In this document: piece after piece, positions 1 to 10,761 of the stretch
How the letters are laid out: each line of letters begins with the position of its first letter
How positions within the stretch are numbered: the stretch's first letter is position 1
DNA from: Galeopsis tetrahit
Taxonomy: Eukaryota > Streptophyta > Magnoliopsida > Lamiales > Lamiaceae
Direction of reading: 5' to 3'
Length of the DNA stretch: 64,000 nucleotides
Assembly: GCA_963675135.1 (NCBI GenBank)
Contig: OY776120.1
Span: 56,912,063-56,976,062 of the forward strand
Made by a program: the position numbers and the translations under genes
The notes under the pieces: generated by a model
The model's database searches: none
The model's input: the letters and a program-made list of their open reading frames with translations, nothing else
What the model was told of the DNA's origin: nothing

Positions 1-244
1 ACACAGTTGTCATGAAATTCTTGCAGCCTAGTGAAATCTTCCATCAACTTCCCAAAGGAAAGTTTCAAGTTGACTTCACTAGTGTTCTGTGATAGAAATG
101 ATGGTGAGCTAGAAGTGGAGGATACCTCATCATCCTCAATGGCCATGTTGCACACATCATCATCATCATCACTGTTTGAGAACAGTCCATCGGAAGAGTT
201 GAAGCTTTCAGCACTGTCAGATTCATAACCAGCCATCATGGCTT
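1..244 (-). pseudogene. SIRE/Maximus-like copia gag, C-terminal piece (outer element A, continues off the window)
   Basis: Read on the minus strand, this stretch is one open frame without stops: an acidic, Ser/Asp-rich linker with a run of Asp codons (the cat repeats near 154-172), ending in a region containing LKLSFGKLMEDFTRLQEF. This type of linker follows the gag zinc knuckle in SIRE/Maximus copia polyproteins. It is the downstream continuation of the gag at 8014-9054. When the inserted element (245-8013) and one 5 bp target copy are removed, the codon before the insertion (GCA at 8016-8014) is followed by ATG ATG GCT in the same frame. The fragment runs off the left edge, so the rest of element A is not seen. 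The lineage is assigned by family resemblance. Confidence 0.72.
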
Positions 245-1485
245 TGCTGGAACGCGCCGGCGAAGGCAGTCCATCACCGGGATCGTTGTCGGATGCCAAA
301 GGTATAAATAACTAATTAAAACCTAAACATGCATCTAAAGTAGAATTTAGATTCGTTACCCTTGAAGATCGAGACGTTGATTCCAATCTACGAATCTTCT
401 AGCCTGTCTTCCAACCTCGCTCGAACACCGGGTGGACGACGCGCTATCAAACGTGGAGAAGGTGCCTCAGTTTCGTCTCCCTGAAACCCTAGGCGTTTTT
501 CTCAATTTCGTGTGTGCTAGGGTTTCAAAACTATTTTGAGGCTCCTATTTATAATCTCCATAAGTTCATGGGCTAGACTAGGGATCCATTAGAAGGTATA
601 GAGTTTGAGCTTCTTACAGGCCCAAATACTCTTATGTTCAGCCCAGAACATATAATTTGGCCCGAGAACATTAATTCATTCCACTAGAGAATTAATGTTG
701 CACTCCCGTCCTATCCCGAACTGAATCAGGGCTTCTATTAGACTTTATAATTCCCCGTGTTTAAGATATCGCACATCCATTAATTATTAAAGCTTCTGAC
801 TTATTTAAATAATTAATTTCTATAATTCCTTGAGTAGTACCACTCAACCTTGTTGTCGTACGGATTAAATCCACCTGCAGGGTTTAATACGACAATCCTT
901 CATGAGTTTCCTCAAGGGGACATCATCAGCCTGGAAGTATAGGACACGGTGCCCTAATGCCAATAAGTAGACATCATGCGAGCGATGCCACTACCCAAAA
1001 TACGGAGCGTGAAGAATCTACCAAGATTCTCACCTATGGTACATCAAAGTAGTGAACAAGCACCCCACACATCTAAATATCACACTTAGGGTTAAGAATC
1101 ATAAAAGTCACCAAGACCTCTAGTTCTTCATAAAAGTCAGAACAGAAGAACATGTCTTATCTGTGATCCATTCAATACGCCACATCGCACTAGTATAAAC
1201 TAATGGCCAAGACAAACCACTAACAAGTTTACACTACAACTTAAACCAATAGTTTTCTCCATAACTATCTCAGTTGTGAATACTGTTTATATCTTACAAG
1301 GAACTGACAATGTGATCTTCTGTGTGACTACAAACTCACCACATCGTCTACAATGCAAGATAAGCAGACATACAAGTAATCACAAAGAATGCAATAATGT
1401 GATAATCCAATTATTTCAGATAAAAGGAAATCGAATATACGTCACAAAAACCCACTAAAAGTTTGCTTTACAGTATACACCAACA
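245..1485 (-). repeat. 3' LTR of element B
   Basis: This 1,241 bp LTR matches three other copies in the window (6772-8013, 10762-12002 inverted, 58906-60145) almost end to end. It is bounded by TG...CA and lies directly after the purine-rich tract in element orientation. It contains the same TATA-type segment (reverse strand of about 544-551) as the 5' LTR. A 60-codon frame inside it at 1276-1458 recurs in the other LTRs only because the DNA is repeated. It is not treated as a gene. Confidence 0.93.
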
Positions 1486-1496
1486 ATCTCCCACTT
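1486..1496 (-). promoter_or_regulatory. Polypurine tract of element B
   Basis: On the minus strand the sequence AAGTGGGAGAT abuts the TGTTGG start of the 3' LTR. This is the expected place and composition for the plus-strand primer of a copia element, and the same sequence occupies the same place in B2 (60146-60156). Confidence 0.85.
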
Positions 1497-1499
1497 ATA

Positions 1500-2417
1500 C
1501 TAAAGCTTAACTTTTAGTATACACATAAAGATATCAACATTTCTCCCACTTATACTCAAAGTGTAGCTTGTAATACATCGTAAACCAAGACCCTCTACAT
1601 GTTTCTCAAAGACTTTTATGGCCAGCGTCTTTGTGAAAGGATCAGCCAAGTTATCCAACGATGCAATCTTAGCTACAGCCACGTCTCCTCGATTTACGAT
1701 ATCTCGTATAATGTGGTACTTTCGCTCTATGTGTTTACTTGCTCTGTGGGCTCTAGGTTCTTTCGAGTTTGCCACTGCACCCGCGTTATCACAATAAACA
1801 GTGATACACATCGGCATACTCTGAGATACCCCTAATTCCAGAAAGAAATTACGCAGCCAGACAGCCTCCTTTGCGGCCTCTGAGGCAGCTACGTACTCGG
1901 CTTCCATAGTGGAGTCTGCGATGCATTTCTGCTTCACACTTCTCCAAGATATGGCTGCGCCTCCCAGCATAAACACATAACCCGAGGTTGACTTCCGTTC
2001 ATCTCGATCAGCTTGGAAATCTGAATCGGTATAACCCAAAGGAATCAAACTATTTGACTGGTATACTAGCATATAATCTTGAGTCTTTTTCAAGTACTTG
2101 AGAATATGCTTAATAACAGTCCAGTGTCCTTGACCAGGGTTAGACTGATATCTTGCTACCATGCCGACTTCATAGCAAATATCAGGCCTCGTACACAGCA
2201 TCACATACATAAGGCTTCCTACAGCCGAAGCATAAGGAACCTTAACCATCTCCTCTATCTCCTTCTGTGTCTTAGGACACATATCTTTAGATAGAGGGAC
2301 TCCATGTCTGAAACGTAGCACACCCTTCTTGGAATTCTGCATGCCAAAATGAGCAATCATAGTATCAATGTAAGACGCTTGAGATAAACACAACATCACG
2401 AGTGACCTTAATACCAA
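1500..2417 (-). pseudogene. Element B pol, end of RT and RNase H
   Basis: This is the downstream part of the B polyprotein, shifted out of frame from the rest by a 14 bp deletion near 2395 (the intact copy B2 has the extra bases near 61058-61071). Visible are the RT-RNase H connection with SRPD-like CTRPDICY, the RNase H motif YTDSDFQADRDERKSTSG, the segment MEAEYVAASEAAKEAVWL, and the C-terminal HIIRDIV...DPFTKTL end typical of copia. Compared with B2 the normal TAG stop has become TAC, so the frame runs on for about 20 codons to 1500. The first residues of the frame are an artefact of the frameshift. Confidence 0.88.
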
Positions 2418-4890
2418 GAATGTACGATGCTTCTCCCATATCCTTCATTTGAAACTGTTCTGAAAGCCACACCTTTACGTTTGATAATACTTTCACATTG
2501 TTGCCAATAAGAAGAATATCATCTACGTATAGTACTAAGAATACCACTACGTCTCCGTCACTCTTCTTGTACACACAACTTTTATTTTGACATTGTTCAA
2601 ATCCAAAATATTTGATCACCTCGTCAAAACGAATGTTCCAAGACCTGGAAGCTTGTTTTAGCCCATAAAGAGACTTTTTCAGCTTCCAGACTACATGCTC
2701 TTGGCCTTTCTTCACATAACCCTCGGGTTGCTGCATATAGATGTCCTTATCCAAATTTCCATTAAGGAAAGTTGTCTTGACATCCATTTGCCAAATCTCA
2801 TAGTTCATGTGATTAGCTATGGATAAGAGAATCCGGATCGATTTTAGCATGGCTACTGGTGAGAAGGTCTCGTCATAGTCGATTCCTTCTTTCTGGGTAA
2901 AACCCTTTGCCACCAACCGTGCCTTAAAAGCAGTAATCTGCCCATCAGACCCTCTCTTACGTCTGTAGACCCACTTACACCCAACGGCTTTCTTGTTGTG
3001 GGGAAGTTCACTTAGGTCATACACTTCCATAGCATCCATAGATTCAATTTCTAAATCCATGGACTTGTGCCAAGACTCTGCATCTTTGTCTTTGATTACC
3101 TCTTTGTATGTCCAGGGGTCGTTATCATCATGTTCATCGCTTGGAATCAAGTCCATAGACTCTCCCACAAACATGAAACGATCAGGTTGGCGAACAACCC
3201 TCCCACTACGATGAGGCAATGTATACAAAGGTTTATTAAAGTCGCCACGTTGTGCAGTCTCTTTTGGTATTTCCTCTTGCACACTCGGTGTGCCATTGTC
3301 TCCTCTCAACTCATTTATAATGATCTCAGTATTGGACTTATGCTCATTCATATAGTCTTCTTCTAAAAATCGGGCATTGGTACTCACCACCACCCTCTGA
3401 TCATTAGGACTATAAAAATAACCACCTCTCGTTCCCTTATGGTATCCTACAAACAACCGTACTTCAGTTCTAGTTGCCAACTTATCAGCTTCCTTGTTCA
3501 ACACATGTGCTGGACAACCCCAAATCCGAATGTAGTTTAGACTAAGCTTTCGCCCAGACCACAATTCAATAGGGGTTTTTGGAACCACTTTAGAAGGTAC
3601 ATAATTTAGAAGGTACGCTGCTGTTTCCAAGGCATAACCCAAAAAAGAGGTAGGTAATGAAACATAACTCATCATCAATCTCACCATATCTAATAGAGTC
3701 CCATTCCTTCTCTCAGCCACGCCATTCTGTTGCGGAGTACCAGGCGCGGTGAGCTGGGATCTAATCCCGTTATCTAATAAGTATTGCCTAAATTCATTGC
3801 TAAGGTACTCGCCACCACGATCAGAACGCAGTGACTTGATACTCTTACCATGACGGTTCTCCACTTCTGCCTTAAATTCTTTGAACTTGCCAAAGCATTC
3901 GGACTTGTGGCGCATCAGGTAGATGTATCCATATCTTGAGTAATCGTCAATGAAAGTGACGATGTACTCAAAGCCTCCTCTAGCTTGAACAGTCATAGGC
4001 CCACACAAATCAGAGTGAATCAATTCCAACACATCATTAGCCCTATTACCCTTGGCCTTAAAAGGCCTTGAGGTCATCTTGCCCTCCAACCAAGATTCGC
4101 AGACTGAGAATGGTTCCACTTGGAGAGACTCCAAAAACCCACTACTTACTAGTCTTTGAATCCTTCTTAGGTTGACATGACCCAATCTTAGATGCCAAAG
4201 GTATGTTTGATTCAACTTAGAAGGTTCCTTTCTCTTATTTAATGATGATGATGAATGAGCTTCAGTCACAGTATGATATGCACACGTAATAGTATAAAGA
4301 TTATTTTCTAACGTGCCAGAACAGATTAAAGAGTCATTTCTCATAATAACAACATTGTCATTAAAAACAACTAAGCATCCATCCAAAAACAACTTCGAAA
4401 AAGAAATTAAATTTCTCCAAAAATTCGGCACGTATAAAACGTTCTTTAATACTAAAACAAAATTAGAAAAACATAAGTGCACGTCTCCCACTGCAACCAC
4501 TGACACTATCGCAGCATTGCCCAAACTAATAGTAATCTCGCCCTCACTCAGTTCCCTTGTCTGCAGAAACCCCTGCAAGGTGTAACAAACATGGTCAGTG
4601 GCTCCTGTATCTACTATCCAAGAAAAGGCAGAACAAGCCGCAAAACATGTTTCAACAACTAAAGCGAGAGATGTACCAGAGTTGTCCTTTTTCAGGAGAG
4701 GACAATCAGACTTCCAATGTCCCGTTTTGTTGCACTTGAAACATTTGCCCTTCGGCTTTTTCACGCCACCAGAAGGCGCTAGTTTCTTGCTCCCACTGCT
4801 TTCACCACCACTCTTTTTCTGTAAAGGCTTTTTCTTCTTCTTGCCATTAGACGAAGATGGTCCAGCCTGAACATTAACATTGGCCTGTGG
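2395..4890 (-). pseudogene. Element B gag zinc knuckle, protease, integrase and RT (frame open 4764-2365)
   Basis: In minus-strand order there is a CCHC zinc knuckle (CFKCNKTGHWKSDC), aspartic protease WIVDTGATDHVC, integrase zinc-binding HLRLGH, integrase core motifs HSDLCGP, LRSDRGGEYL and NGVAERRNGT, then RT with the catalytic YVDDILLIG. The integrase zinc site reads CESWLEGK where B2 has CESCLEGK, so the last zinc ligand is lost (Cys to Trp). An in-frame TGA just upstream (about 4888-4890, an Arg codon CGA in B2) separates this part from gag. In a working element the product is cleaved into protease, integrase and reverse transcriptase inside the virus-like particle. This copy cannot make the full polyprotein. 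Confidence 0.9.
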
Positions 4891-5493
4891 TCATTTACCC
4901 ATGAGACCCTCCACCGCGACCAATTTCGTAAGAAGCTCGGTTAAAGTATAATCCTTCTTACTCATGATTGCGTTTACACGGAAGTTCTTAAAAGACTTTG
5001 GGAGCGAGTGTAAGATCATATCGATCTTGGTGTCATTATCGATTAACCCTCCGAGGACCTCAATCTCATTCAGATATTCCATCATCTTGAGACCGTGGTC
5101 CCTCACGAACGCTCCCTCTGATATAGAGGTTGACATGATCTTCCTCATAGCCTCAAAGCGGGCAGCCCTATCTTTCTCACCAAAAAGCTCTTTGAGGCTC
5201 AACATCATAGCTGCGACACTAGGCATAGTTTGATGCTGCTGTTGTAAAACATTTGACATTGAGGCCAAAATGTAACAACGAGCCATCTCATCAGCCTTGT
5301 GCCACTACTTATGAGCCTCCCTTTGCTCTTCAGTAGATTCGGTTCCCAAAGGGGCAGGAGCAGGTGTATCGAGCACAAACTTGTACTCATCAGCAACTAG
5401 GACAATGTCCAAATTTCTTTTCCAATCCCAGTAATTTTGACCAATAAACTTATTTTGATTTAAGATAACCATAAGTGGGTTGAATGTCACCAT
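4891..5493 (-). pseudogene. Element B gag, N-terminal part
   Basis: The likely gag start is the ATG at 5493-5491, opening with MVTFNPLMVILNQNKFIGQNYW; the Trp-rich GQNYWDWKRNL segment is a usual copia gag N-terminus. The body (MARCYILASMSN, then an Arg/Lys-rich helical capsid-like region up to LVAVEGLMGK) matches B2. Two in-frame nonsense codons break it: TAG near 5309 where B2 has a Lys codon (AAG), and TGA after MGK where B2 has Arg. The gag protein would form the cytoplasmic capsid that packages element RNA. Confidence 0.85.
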
Positions 5494-6753
5494 AATGTAT
5501 CTGAAATAAATAAAATGCAAGCGATAAATCACATAAGTTTGAAGCATAAAACATTGGAAACCTTCAAAACCAATATTCAACACAACCTCCAACAACCCAA
5601 CAAACACATATGCAAGCCACGTTAGGGTGGTCGTTTACACATGTATTCATCGACCAGACATTCAGTCTTTAATTTCAATATCACGTCAACTTATCCTTAT
5701 GACGAATGAAATTAACAGTCGAACTTTAACTGGCCATGTGAACTAGAACAGTGACCCCGTTGGGGGGTTATATTAAAATTCACATCTAAGTGATGACCAC
5801 AATTTAACAACAGTTATCTTGAATTATTCTTTACTGATGAACTCATGGATGACACATCCGTTAGGGAAGATCACACACTTCATCTAAAGATTAAAACATT
5901 TTTATTAGAAGTCTTAACTAGTAAGCTCGTGAATGTTGCACCCGTTAGGGGAAGACTCCCAAGGTCCCACGAGCAACATACACCTTACTTAAAGACCAAT
6001 TGTGGAGGCCTATAAATTAATTAAAATTCAATTATCTCACTTAGTCATTTTGACATGAAGATTATTCATTGGCATAGCAAATTAACAAAAATTAACACAT
6101 GCATGCCATAACAATACAATATGCGATAAACATAGGCAAAAATAAATAAATGCACATCTATCGCAACCCCTTGAAAACCTATCAAAAACAGCCTACTATA
6201 AGCTATTACAATGATAAAAAAAACAGTGGCACGGACGGATGCCTCGCATCGGCCTCTCACGCAATGCAAAAACCTCGAATTCTCGTCCACCGACAAAAAC
6301 TGGCAGAAAACTTCATCAAGGCTATTGAATTAGGCCTCTCCACTCGTCATCGCAGCGTAGCAGAGACTCCGGTAGATCTCGTCAAGACGTTTCCGAAAAG
6401 GTCTTGTGGGCTGAAAACGGACACCTGAGTCAAAAGTTATGGCCAAAACAGTTTTCACCGTCCAAGGCCATAACCCGAAAAACTCAGATTACTGTTTTCA
6501 GATCTTCCATCGACACCGCCCGTTCTCACGATAAAAAAATACAATATAAATGAGCAAAACCCTACTACAGTGATCTATGAAATAGTCCTATACTACCCAC
6601 ACTTATTATCTGGTGGGAAAAACGATTACATAACACTAGGGTTGCGATAGAAGAAAAAAAAACATAACCAACAAAAACGCATACATACACATGAAACAAA
6701 ATAAATTGAATCATACAATCATACGTTTCAGGTAGAGCCAACAATCCACGAAT
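5494..6753 (-). other. Untranslated leader of element B
   Basis: About 1.26 kb lies between the primer binding site and gag. It shows no long frame with copia homology. Two related stretches around 5850-5880 and 5930-5960 share CCGTTAGGG-type wording. A leader of this length, probably holding packaging and dimerisation signals, is normal for long copia elements; the specific signals cannot be identified by eye. Confidence 0.6.
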
Positions 6754-6756
6754 CCA

Positions 6757-6769
6757 GGCTCTGATACCA
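6757..6769 (-). promoter_or_regulatory. Primer binding site of element B (initiator tRNA-Met)
   Basis: The minus strand reads TGGTATCAGAGCC two bases beyond the CA end of the 5' LTR. This is the standard plant copia primer binding site complementary to the 3' end of initiator methionine tRNA. It fixes the orientation of the element and the inner LTR edge. Confidence 0.93.
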
Positions 6770-6771
6770 AT

Positions 6772-8013
6772 TGCTGGAACGCGCCGGCGAAGACGGTCCA
6801 TCACCGGGATCGTTGTCGGATGCCAAACGTATAAATAACGAATTAAAACCTAAACATGCATCTAAAGCAGAATTTAGATTCGTTACCCTTGAAGATCGAG
6901 ACGTTAATTCCAATCTACGGATCTTCTAGCCTGTCTCCCAACCTCGCTCGAACACCGGGTGGACGGCGCGCTATCAAACGTGGAGAAGGTGCCTCAGTTT
7001 CGTCTCCCTGAAACCCAAGCCGTTTTTCTCAATTTCGTGTGTGCTAGGGTTTCAAAACTATTTTGAGGCTCCTATTTATAATCTCCATAAGTTTCATGGG
7101 CCAGACTAGGGATCCATTAGAAAGTATAGGGTTTGGGCTTCTTACAGGCCCAAATACTCTTATGTTCAGTCCAGAACATATAATTTGGCCCGAGAACATT
7201 AATTCATTCCACTAGAGAATTAATGTTGCACTCCCGTCCTATCCCGAACTGAATCAGGGCTTCTATTAGACTTTATAATTCCCCGTGTTTAAGATATCGC
7301 ACGTCCATTAATTATTAAAGCTTCTGACTTATTTAAATAATTAATTTCTATAATTCCTTGAGTAGTACCACTCAACCTTGTTGTCGTACGGATTAAATCC
7401 ACCTGCAGGGTTTAATACGACAATCCTTTATGAGTTTCCTCAAGGGGACATCATCAGCCTGGAAGTATAGGACACAGTGCACTAATGCCAATAAGTAGAC
7501 ATCATGCGAGCGATGACACTACCCAAAATACGGAGCGTGAAGAATCTACCAAGATTCTCACCTATGGTACATCAAAGTAGTGAACAAGCACCCCACACAT
7601 CTAAATATCACACTTAGGGTTAAGAATCATAAAAGTCACCAAGACCTCTAGTTCTTCATAACAGTCAGAACAGAAGCACATGTCTTATCTGTGATCCATT
7701 CAATACGCCACAGCACACTAGTATAAATTAATGGCCAAGACAAAACACTAACAAGTTTACACTACAACTTAAACCAATAGTTTTGTCCATAACTATCTCA
7801 GTTGTGAATAGTGTTTATATCTTACAAAGAACTGACAATGTGATCTTCTGTGTGACTGCAAACCCACCACATCGTCTACAATGCAAGATAAGCAGATATA
7901 CAAGTAATCACAAAGAATGCAATAATGTGAAAAACCATTTATTTCAGATAAAAGGAAATCGAATATACGTCAAAAAAGCCCACTAAAAGTTTGCTTTACA
8001 GTATACACCAACA
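6772..8013 (-). repeat. 5' LTR of element B, with promoter
   Basis: A 1,242 bp LTR with TG...CA ends. On the minus strand a TATA-type box TATAAATA (7080-7073) lies in the last quarter, followed by about 300 bp that would be R-U5, so transcription should start near 7045. An AAACCCTAG motif follows the TATA region. Its outer end abuts the interrupted gag of element A at 8014. Confidence 0.92.
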
Positions 8014-9054
8014 TGCTTTTCTGTTGGTGAACTTCTTATCTCTTTTGGCTTACCTCTCTCTTCTTTCCTTAGAGCTAAGTTCAGGGCAGTCATACTGGAA
8101 GTGCCTTTTCTTTTTGCAGTTGTAGCATAAATCCTCATCATCATCTTTGTTTGGATCATCTCTTCTTCTAGATGAGGAAGGTTCAGCTCTGTTGGACTTT
8201 CTCCTATCAGAGAACTTGTCCTCTGATCTTTTCTCTTTAGGCTTCTTGTCCTCAGCCTGTGTTTCAGGAGAGTTGTACCTTCTCCTGAATTTGTTGTCTT
8301 GGTAGAATTTCTTGTATCTACCAAACCTTGAGTTGAGTTTGTCAAACCTCCTAGCCATGAGGGCCATCTCTTCCTTCATTTCAGTCTTAGAGACTGACTT
8401 TGATGATCTTGGAGTGGACTGCATTTCTGGTTCAGCAGTTTTGGCTTTAAATGCCACTCCCTTGGTTGGTAAAGAAGATTCCTCTGCTGGCTTCCTTCTG
8501 TTTAGGTCAAACTCATATGCTTTGAGTTCTGAGAAGATTTGTTGCATGGGCATGGTGGAGAGATCCTTGGTGTTCTGCATCATTACAGCATATACATCCC
8601 ACTTTTGAGTGAGACTTCTCAGGATTTTCAATCCAACTTCTCTCCTGGAGTACACCTTGCCCAAGGAGTTGATTTCATTCATCACATCAGTGAATCTACC
8701 AGCAAACTTGTCAATGGACTCATCTGGCTCCATTGAGAATTGTTCAAACTTCTGCACAGCCACTTGGAGCTTGTTCTCCTTTATCTTTTCAGTACCCTCA
8801 CACATTTCAGCAAGAGTATCCCAAATTTCTTTGGCTGTTGTGCAGTGGTAAACTCTTCCCATGAATGCATCTGGAATTGTTTGATAGAGAGTGTTCATTG
8901 CAAGATAATTCAGATTATCTTTTCTCTTCTCTTCAGAAGTGAAGTCATCTTCATCTTTAGGGATCTCTTCCCTTATATCAGCTCTTTGAGCTTCAGTCAT
9001 TCTGGGATTGGTTTGGGTGAACACAAATTGTCCTCTTGTGATTACCCTCAGCAT
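8014..9054 (-). pseudogene. SIRE/Maximus-like copia gag, N-terminal and capsid part (outer element A)
   Basis: A 334-codon minus-strand frame from 9054 shows the Retrotran_gag/UBN2 pattern (AKEIWDTLAEMCEGTEKIKE, then FAGRFTDVMNEI, then KILRSLTQKWD). It ends in a basic Ser/Arg tail and a zinc knuckle CYNCKKKRHFQYDC; the canonical form is CX2CX4HX4C, and all four ligands are present. A TAA at 8050-8052 is the only stop before the B insertion at 8013, beyond which the same frame continues at 239-1. The N-terminal 50-60 residues expected for this gag are missing because the sequence switches near 9055-9068 to a plus-strand pol. The visible ATG is therefore probably internal. Confidence 0.82.
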
Positions 9055-9068
9055 GTCAGTGTGAAGAG

Positions 9069-10532
9069 ATGCAAGATAATCTATGGTATTTTGATAGTGG
9101 TTGTTCTAGACATATGACAAGTCGTATAGACTTCTTATCTGATTATGTGACCATGAATGGTGGTAGTGTTACATATGGTGGAGGTTCTAAAGGAAAGATT
9201 GTTGGTAAAGGAACTTTGAATGTTGAAGGTTTTCCTAAGCTCAAAAATGTCTTGCATGTTAATGACTTACTTGCAAATCTGATTAGTATTAGTCAACTTT
9301 GTGATGATAATTTACATGTGAAATTTGCCAAAGATTCATGTTACGTTTTTAATAAAGATGAAGTTTGTGTCATGGCTGGTACTAGGTCAGTAGATAATTG
9401 TTATCTTATTGGAACAAATATGTGTAATTTGTTAAAACATGATGAAAATATTCTATGGCATCAAAGATTGGGACATGCAAATTACAGAGCAATGAAAAGG
9501 CTAATTAAAGCAGATGCAGTAAAAGGAATTCCAAAACTGAAGTTTCACAATACCACTATATGTAGACCATGCCAAAAAGGTAAGCAGGTAAGAATGTCGC
9601 ATAAAATGCTATCACATTGTTCTACACATCGATGCTTTGAATTATTGCACATGGATTTGATGGGTCCTATGGAAACTAAAAGCATTGGAGGAAAGAGATA
9701 TTCCTTAGTTGTGGTAGATGATTTTTCTAGATTTACCTGGAGTGAGGTTTTTAGAGACAAATCTGAAACATTTGCTGCATTTAAAATTCTTTATAAGAGG
9801 TTCAAAAATGTGTTTAACTTGAAAGTTGGTAGTATTAGAACTAATCATGGAAGGGAATTTGAAAACAACATGTTTAATGATTTATGTGATAAAAAGGGTA
9901 TCTTGGAAGAATATTCATCTCCTAAAACTCCACAACAAAATGGAATTGCTGAAAGAAAGAATAGAACTTTACAAGAAATGGCAAGAGTCATGCTTACATC
10001 CAAAAGTCTTGCTAAGAAATTTTGGGGAGAAGCATTGAATACTGCATGCCATATTATTAATAGAGTTTATATTCGTTCTGGCACAAATCAAACACCTTAT
10101 GAGAGTTTGAACAACAGAAAATCAAGTGTGAAATATTTTCATGTATTTGGTTGTGTGTGTTATATTTTGAATGATAGGGATCAACTTCATAAGTTTGATT
10201 TTAAAAGTGATAAAGGTTTCTTTTTAGGCTATTCTAGAAATAGTAAAGCTTATAGAGTTTATAACCTTAGAACTAACACTGTTCAGGAATCTGTTAATAT
10301 TGTGTTTGATGATGATAAAGGTCTTGCAGATGACAAAGATGAAGAAGATGTATCACAAGTCACTGACAATTCTGAGAATACACTGAAGTCTAAAAATGTT
10401 GCAACGAATGTTAACACATCTGGGTCAACATCTACAGAACAGTCAATTGTGATTTCACAGAATGATCAATATGTTCCCAAAACGAACCTTCTTCAAGAAT
10501 TGGTAAAAGTTATCCTTCTGACCAGATCATAG
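9069..10532 (+). pseudogene. Element C protease and integrase
   Basis: The frame opens with LWYFDSGCSRHMT, the copia aspartic protease site (Asp9-Ser-Gly). It continues with integrase: zinc ligands His131, His136, Cys165, Cys168, then core residues Asp196 (HMDLMGP), position 259 and Glu295 (NGIAERKNRT). The second catalytic residue is Asn: RTNHGREF stands where the family has S-D-H-G. This would abolish strand transfer. The C-terminal part (FHVFGCVCYIL, KGFFLGYSRNSKAYRVYN) is the usual integrase tail. A one-base frameshift near 10490 ends the frame at 10532; RT linker reading resumes in another frame (SDQIIGDATVGVQTRGR). The ATG at 9069 is only the first Met after the inverted junction, not a true start. 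Confidence 0.88.
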
Positions 10533-10761
10533 GTGATGCTACAGTTGGAGTGCAAACAAGAGGAAGAGTAAGATCAAATAAGGTAAATGTGGTAAGAACA
10601 ATATGCACGTCTTCTATGTGTAATGTAGTAAATATTGAGTGCTATTTATCTGAGATTGAACCTAAGAGTGCTAAAGAAGCCTTAACTGATGAAAACTGGA
10701 TTAATGTTATGCATGAAGAACTTGGTCAGTTTGAAAGAAATGAAGTGTGGACACTTGTTCC
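10491..10761 (+). pseudogene. Element C RT, N-terminal part
   Basis: After the frameshift the frame reads VQTRGRVRSNK, then SEIEPKSAKEALTDENWINVMHEE, the standard entry into copia reverse transcriptase, and ends VWTLVP at the insertion point of the solo LTR. The next RT residues (PRPSHTNVIGTKW) lie at 12003 onward; removing the LTR and one GTTCC copy joins them exactly in frame. Confidence 0.85.

Larger units (their letters stand above)
245..8013 (-). mobile_element. Complete Ty1/copia LTR retrotransposon 'B' nested in the gag of element A
   Basis: It has two direct LTRs (245-1485 and 6772-8013). In element orientation both begin TGTTGGTG and end TTCCAGCA. A primer binding site complementary to initiator tRNA-Met lies next to the 5' LTR and a purine-rich tract next to the 3' LTR. 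Between them is one gag-pol frame with gag, protease, integrase, RT and RNase H in copia order. The flanking 5 bp are GGCTT (240-244) and TGCTT (8014-8018), a target duplication with one mismatch. By-eye comparison of the two LTRs gives roughly 40 differences over 1.24 kb (about 3%), so this is not a brand-new insertion. Several nonsense codons and a 14 bp deletion make it non-autonomous. The long LTRs, the PPT AAGTGGGAGAT and the RNase H resemble the Angela/Tork side of copia; that clade call is tentative. Confidence 0.93.

Noticed and set aside
1276..1458. Short ORF in the LTR, also at 7783-7986 and, reversed, at 10789-10992
   Set aside because: It appears in every LTR of the B family because the LTR is repeated. 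Starts and ends vary and no domain is visible.
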